NCBI GenBank assembly: GCA_020466095.1
Contig: CM035806.1
Coordinates: 1,395,602 to 1,459,601 of the forward strand
Length of the DNA: 64,000 bases
Reading direction: 5' to 3'
Origin: Chlorops oryzae
Lineage: Eukaryota; Arthropoda; Insecta; Diptera; Chloropidae
A model generated the notes under the pieces. It searched no databases, was not told the DNA's origin, and worked only from the letters and a program-made list of their open reading frames with translations. The translations under genes and the position numbers were made by a program. This document shows, piece by piece, positions 59,867 through 64,000 of the stretch. Numbering within the stretch: the first letter of the stretch is position 1; every line of letters begins with the position of its first letter.

Positions 59867-61305
59867 TAAAATTAATTTCAACTTTACTATCGAGACCAGG
59901 AAGAAGCTATCACAGTGGAAAGGAAAAGTACAGCATTGTATGTATGTATGTGAAGCACACATTCTATGCTCGCCTCGCAGTCACTCGCAGATGATCATCG
60001 TTCTTAGCTCAGCAATTAAAAATAGTTACAATTAAAAATAGTCTCTCCAGCATCTTGGACAACTATGTCCACTTTTCCTTTTAATGAAACATTGAAAAAT
60101 TCTACGCAAAAAACAACAGTATTCCCAGGTTTATATGACAGCAAGAACTGGGTTAGTGAAAAAAAAAGAATCGTATAAAAATACACTTTCCACATGAATC
60201 TATCAAAAAAACTATGTATTTTCCTTAAAAAAAAAAAAAAGAATTCCGTACACATACACAACAACGCTCGCTCGCTCACACACACACACACACACACACA
60301 CTCATGCGCACATTTTTCACGCGGTGTTAGCGTTTCGTATAAAAAAAAACCGCGCAGTTCATGCTGTCAAAAAAAAAAAGAAGAAAAAATATAGCCGGAG
60401 AAATGGCGCGTCACCGGATTTATGTTTTCTCGCACATAAATTATTCTACTCTATCATCAAAATGGTCCATGGATAATGCAATTGATGCTACTGCAAACAA
60501 TGATCGCTTGAAATTGTACGGAAATAGCCGCCACTATTGCTCAGAACGCCCGAGCACCAGGCGGCACCAGGAAACGAATTGATATTGAAGTAATGAACTT
60601 CATGATGAACCGATTAAAAGAGAATGATTGGCAAATATGACAGCTTACCTTAATCGAATAGACGGCGTGATTCGGGGACTCTTGGATTTATTGGAGAACG
60701 CCAAGAATATTCAGCGATCTTGTTTCCGATACTTTTCGCAAGCACAAAATTTTTCAATTCAGTTAACGTTTTCTCGATGCCTTTTTGTTTCGATGAACGA
60801 ACAAAACAAGAATGAAATTTACTGTCGCTTGGTTTGACAATTGCAAAATGGCGAATGAAAATGGCGGACAGTGCTGCCACAGTCGAACAATTTTTTTCTC
60901 CCCCAAAAGCATATGTGAAAATCTCTTAAATAACAATATCTCTCAAAAATTTATATGAAAAATGCAGTTGACGGACGCATAATTCGATTAAAAAGATTTC
61001 AGTGTACATAATCAAAAGGACAAAAGACGAATGGAGCTGCTGAAAATTAAAAAGTAATCATTTTCGATTGCGTTAAAAGTTGTTGCATTTATGCGAACCG
61101 CAATGTGGCCTCGTGTAAATTACGTTAAGGTGGCAGCACTAGAGCTCACTTTGTGATAAATGCAACTTCACTCGACGTTCAAATGCAGCCCTGTAAGGCT
61201 GTGTTATAAGTACGTGGATATATATCGACCCCTTTTTTGCGAAATTATCGTATGCTATGAAAAACAATTTTTACAGGAGAATGGTTTTTTTTTTTTCTAA
61301 TATTC
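59867..61305. other. Gene-free stretch; weak coding hints at 60400-60880
   Basis: A (CA)n run lies at 60276-60301. Between 60400 and 60880 the base composition is less AT-rich and there are ATGs in good context (for example 60402), with frames of 60-75 codons on both strands. No domain or consistent exon structure can be shown. It could hold an exon of an unrecognised gene. Confidence 0.3.
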
Positions 61306-61309
61306 TTTT

Positions 61310-61524
61310 CATATGGGTGTATTTCCAAACGGACGCGACACTTAAATGAGCAATTTTAAATCCCGAATTCGAGTATGCGGTAAATAGTACTTTTGCTTCC
61401 CAATACTTTCGTAGAGTTTATGCGGACTTTTATATTTTTCATAGTTTCTATGCAGTCTTGAATAGCAAACAGCTATATACGGACGCGACAAAAAGATTAC
61501 TTTTTTCTGGAAATACCCATATGT
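61310..61524. mobile_element. Possible MITE with CATATGGGTNTATTTCC ends
   Basis: CATATGGGTGTATTTCCAAA at the left and GGAAATACCCATATG at the right form inverted ends, and GGACGCGACA occurs near both ends in the same orientation. The interior is AT-rich. No clear target duplication. Confidence 0.45.
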
Positions 61525-62279
61525 GACTGTGTAGAAGCTAAAAATTAAGTTCCGCAATATCTACATAGCTACAGTTCCTAGAGTTATAATATTTTGCCAG
61601 GAGATGAGTTGAAGACTTTACAACAAATTTGCATCAAAAGTTCATTCCCAAGGAAATAATAACTCCATTAAAATAAAGCCAAAGAAATGCTTAAGAAATA
61701 TTTGCTTACAAGAATTTTTCTCTAGTACCGCCAGTTTCGGAAACAAAGTAGTCAACATATTTTTATAACGTTTTTTTGCATAAAGATTGCACGATATACC
61801 AGGCTATGAATAATTGCAATGAATTTTTCTGGGAAATTTTCAAGGAGGTAGTATTGTGATTTTAGAATAGTGCATCCATTTTTCGGGTTTTTTCAGACAA
61901 ACAATGGATAACCCCAAAAATTACCAAGTAAACGCTATAATTCTCAAACGAGAATAAGCGATTTATATCGTTGTTAAAGATGTACGAAATTTGCGCTATT
62001 GAACGTTTATAACGCGCTTTTAATTGTGTTTCTTTCATTTTTTGACACATGTGACATATGAAACGATTTGCCTATGTGCACTAAAAAGTTCTGATAATAC
62101 CTTTTTTCTCGGAGAAAAAAATAGAAGTTTACTCTGACATATCCTATATCCAACGGAGACACACACTATAAAGTAAATTTCGAAAAAATTATAACATACG
62201 ATGAATTCGCGAAAACGGGACGATAAAGTACTTTATGGCATTCCCGAACGTCCTTCGCCGACAAAACAACTTTGTCGCT

Positions 62280-62460
62280 TAATTACAAGTAATCGCACTC
62301 ACAGGGCTGCATTTTAAGTGCGGCAAGAAGTCATTTTACTTCACGATATTAATAATGAGCAAGGTCATTCATTCTGTGACCGAAGTAAATCGTAAACGAT
62401 TACTAGCGATAGACTGAAAATCTACCTTTTTTTGAAGAGAATGAGCTCTTTACTTTAATA
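62280..62460. mobile_element. Arm fragment of the 3.4 kb inverted-repeat family
   Basis: AATTACAAGTAATCGCACTC and ACAGGGCTGCATTT, then AGAATGAGCTCTTTACTT, match the left arm around 55790-55910. Confidence 0.5.
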
Positions 62461-62600
62461 TCGTATAGTCCTTTAACGGGCACACACTTAAAGCAATTGA
62501 CAAACATCGAAAAAAAAAACAACGCCTCTCTTTGCCAGCGTTACTACGTCACAGCGAAATAGAGGACACGAAGTGGCGCTAACTTGTTTTCTTCTTTCAG

Positions 62601-62990
62601 AGCCTATACTGAGATATGCAGTAACTACTTGTACATTAGGAGCCTATTCGCCACAATGTCTTAAAGTGTGAGAGAGAGACAACTATATTCAAACTCCTTT
62701 AATTCTTTAAATTATGCCAACTATTTAACACCTTCGAAGTCGGTGTCAGTATTTCCTTTGAAAAATGTACCGAAATCAGCTGTCCTGGCATTTACTTCGC
62801 ATAAAAAAAATGGACATGTTCATTTCTATGGCGAAGTAAAGCAGGAAAGTCGCATGCAACCCTGCGCAATTGATTACTTGACATCTCAGTATAAGCGAAC
62901 GTAAAGTATTTACTTCGACGTACTTTTCATTTTTTTTTTGGCACGTATTTCTTATGGGAGCTTTACTTACTGCATATCTCAGTGTAGGTT
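62601..62990. mobile_element. MITE with CCTAYACTGAGATATGCAGT ends
   Basis: The left end AGCCTATACTGAGATATGCA and the right end TGCATATCTCAGTGTAGG form inverted repeats of about 25 bp, and both continue inward with GTAACT/GTAAGT. The interior contains GCATGCAACCCTGCGC and TGATTACTTG, which resemble the arm sequence of the 3.4 kb element. It is non-coding. Confidence 0.65.
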
Positions 62991-63010
62991 CTTAGAAATG
63001 AGCTTCTATT

Positions 63011-63159
63011 GTCCGTATTTAGACTAGGGGCCATATTTTCTTTGCGCCAACTTGTAGTTTGTGGGTGAAAAAGCTACAGAGAATCGCGAGGGAAGCACGT
63101 CACCCAACCGAAAACTATGAGTTGCCGTGACAAAATTCACGTCTAATCTAAATACGGAC
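63011..63159. mobile_element. MITE with GTCCGTATTTAGACT ends (about 150 bp)
   Basis: GTCCGTATTTAGACT at the left and TCTAAATACGGAC at the right, flanked by ATT on both sides. It lies about 100 bp upstream of the DRE motifs of the right-edge gene. Confidence 0.65.
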
Positions 63160-63274
63160 ATTGAAAGCTAAAACAGCGCGTCGCGTTGTTTTGAAGCTTT
63201 TGGTGACGAAAGCTTTAAGTTCGTATTCCAACCGATGCGCAAAAAGAATCTATAATCGCAAAAACTGATAGCAA

Positions 63275-63301
63275 ATCGATAGATCATAATAGTTATCGAT
63301 T
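63275..63301. promoter_or_regulatory. Two DRE-like motifs before the right-edge gene
   Basis: ATCGATA at 63275-63281 and TATCGAT at 63294-63300 each match seven of eight bases of the TATCGATA element bound by DREF in Drosophila, where it marks core promoters of housekeeping genes. They lie 99-124 bp upstream of the proposed ATG and 19 bp apart. Confidence 0.45.
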
Positions 63302-63398
63302 CTGATTTAGCATCAATAATCAGTTGCGTTTGGAAAAGGTGGCGGCAAGAAAGTTATTTGGAAGCTTTGTACGGAGAAATTGTAACAGAATATTCGAA

Positions 63399-63520
63399 AT
63401 GTCGGAAGCGCAAGTGGAGAACGAAGATCTCGCTCAAGCTTTCGAACTACACAGTGAATATGCGAAAAGTGCTAAGAAGGACTACGATGCGGCCTACGAG
63501 TCGCTACTCAACAAATTAAG
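63399..63520 (+). CDS. First coding exon of an unidentified gene (partial)
   Basis: The ATG at 63399 opens 40 codons plus two bases: MSEAQVENEDLAQAFELHSE, then YAKSAKKDYDAAYESLLNKL, ending at a donor AAG|GTATTT (63521). The residues are charged and helix-prone, with spacing typical of a coiled coil or four-helix N-terminus; no signal peptide. I do not recognise the protein. The upstream frame is open to about 63324 but without an ATG, so the ATG at 63399 is the natural start. Support comes from the codon-like composition unlike the AT-rich surroundings, the position just downstream of DRE motifs, and the donor. The rest lies beyond the window edge; the first intron contains the MITE at 63701-63933. 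Confidence 0.6.
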
Positions 63521-63700
63521 GTATTTATGCACCAAATAAGGTCGTTATAGTCAGTATAATACCCGGCCAATAAATCTATTGTTTATAATAGCGAATCTTA
63601 GGCCACACTCATGGAAGTTACTTTGCCTTGTATGTTTTTGAGAGAGTTTTTCCTTCGATTTCCTTACAAACAGAAGTTATAAGCAAAGGAATGTTGCACC

Positions 63701-63933
63701 CATGATATAAGAAAACAAGATAGCGCCACTTCAGTACCGCTATTTTGTGGCTCTGTCTGAGAGCCGAAAATTGAGTTTGTGACGTCACTGAGCAAGAAAT
63801 TGTGGTTGTTTCCCATGCTATTCAAAAATGTAAAAAGCCGGTTTAACATGGGAAACAACAACAACGAATCGCGATTTTGAGTTTGTGACGTTTCCTCTCT
63901 CAAGTGGCGCTATCTTGTTTTCTTGTATCATGG
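63701..63933. mobile_element. Palindromic MITE, copy 2
   Basis: Inverted relative to copy 1 (1480-1710), with ends CATGATATAAGAAAACAAGA and TCTTGTTTTCTTGTATCATG. Flanking GTTGCACC occurs on both sides (63693-63700 and 63934-63941), a perfect 8-bp duplication supporting a hAT-type origin. It contains TGACGTCA at 63780-63787. It probably lies in intron 1 of the gene at 63399. Confidence 0.85.
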
Positions 63934-63941
63934 GTTGCACC

Positions 63942-64000
63942 CAACAGTTCCATAACTACAAAACGAAAATGTACAATGCCAAGCAAATTGTTTATGTTAG
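63942..64000 (+). other. Right edge, probable intron of the 63399 gene
   Basis: Nothing further can be recognised before the window ends. Confidence 0.3.

Noticed and set aside
60650..60880. 76-codon minus-strand frame ending at a GTAAG-like donor
   Set aside because: It starts at a GTG, not an ATG, and has an in-frame stop just before the donor; no domain is recognisable.
63324..63398. Upstream extension of the right-edge coding exon
   Set aside because: The frame is open but has no ATG, and it lies between the DRE motifs and the first ATG, so it is more likely 5' untranslated sequence.

Overview
The window looks like AT-rich nuclear DNA of an insect, most likely a higher (cyclorrhaphan) fly. 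This rests on the close match of the spliced KH exons to the hnRNP K/bancal proteins of flies, the compact GT-AG exons in long AT-rich introns, and the dense mix of MITEs, tRNA-derived SINEs, a mariner and DINE-1/Helentron-like repeats. The species is not determined.

Genes are few. The clearest is the 5' coding part of an hnRNP K orthologue (bancal, bl) on the minus strand. Five coding exons (22688-22582, 21021-20965, 19126-19083, 15711-15639, 15462-15367) splice in frame into 124 codons that carry the whole of KH1 and the first half of KH2. The gene leaves the window toward lower coordinates, and I found no further exon in 1-15366. The start-codon exon begins with a splice acceptor, so at least one non-coding 5' exon lies upstream; a weak candidate with a TATA-like box and a donor sits at 49778-49945. 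A second gene starts near the right edge on the plus strand (63399-63520, first coding exon, unknown product) behind two near-perfect DRE motifs. A mariner element (27094-28381) carries an intact 341-codon DD34D transposase.

Layout. 1-15366: purine-rich and A-rich low-complexity DNA, palindromic MITEs and tRNA-derived SINEs. 15367-22688: bl exons and introns, the latter holding a 1.3 kb T-rich tract and two abutting TTAA-flanked MITEs. 22689-35940: an 18-bp minisatellite, the mariner, more MITEs, and a 1.1 kb AT-rich degenerate repeat. 35997-37112: a large foldback element. 37113-49770: a second copy of one TTAA MITE, a hAT-type MITE inside a SINE, a near-perfect 152-bp hairpin MITE, a pogo/Tigger-like element, and a decayed RTE-like retrotransposon. 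49771-62510: candidate 5' exon, two Helentron-like copies (one hosting a TA-flanked MITE, the other itself inserted in an arm of a 3.4 kb inverted-repeat element) and small TA-flanked MITEs. 62510-64000: three further MITEs and the right-edge gene.

Most of the window is therefore intron or intergenic DNA built by repeated insertion of non-autonomous DNA transposons. Boundaries were read from terminal inverted repeats and target-site duplications, and in two cases from an internal homologous copy that serves as the empty site. Most long open frames are products of simple repeats and are not genes.
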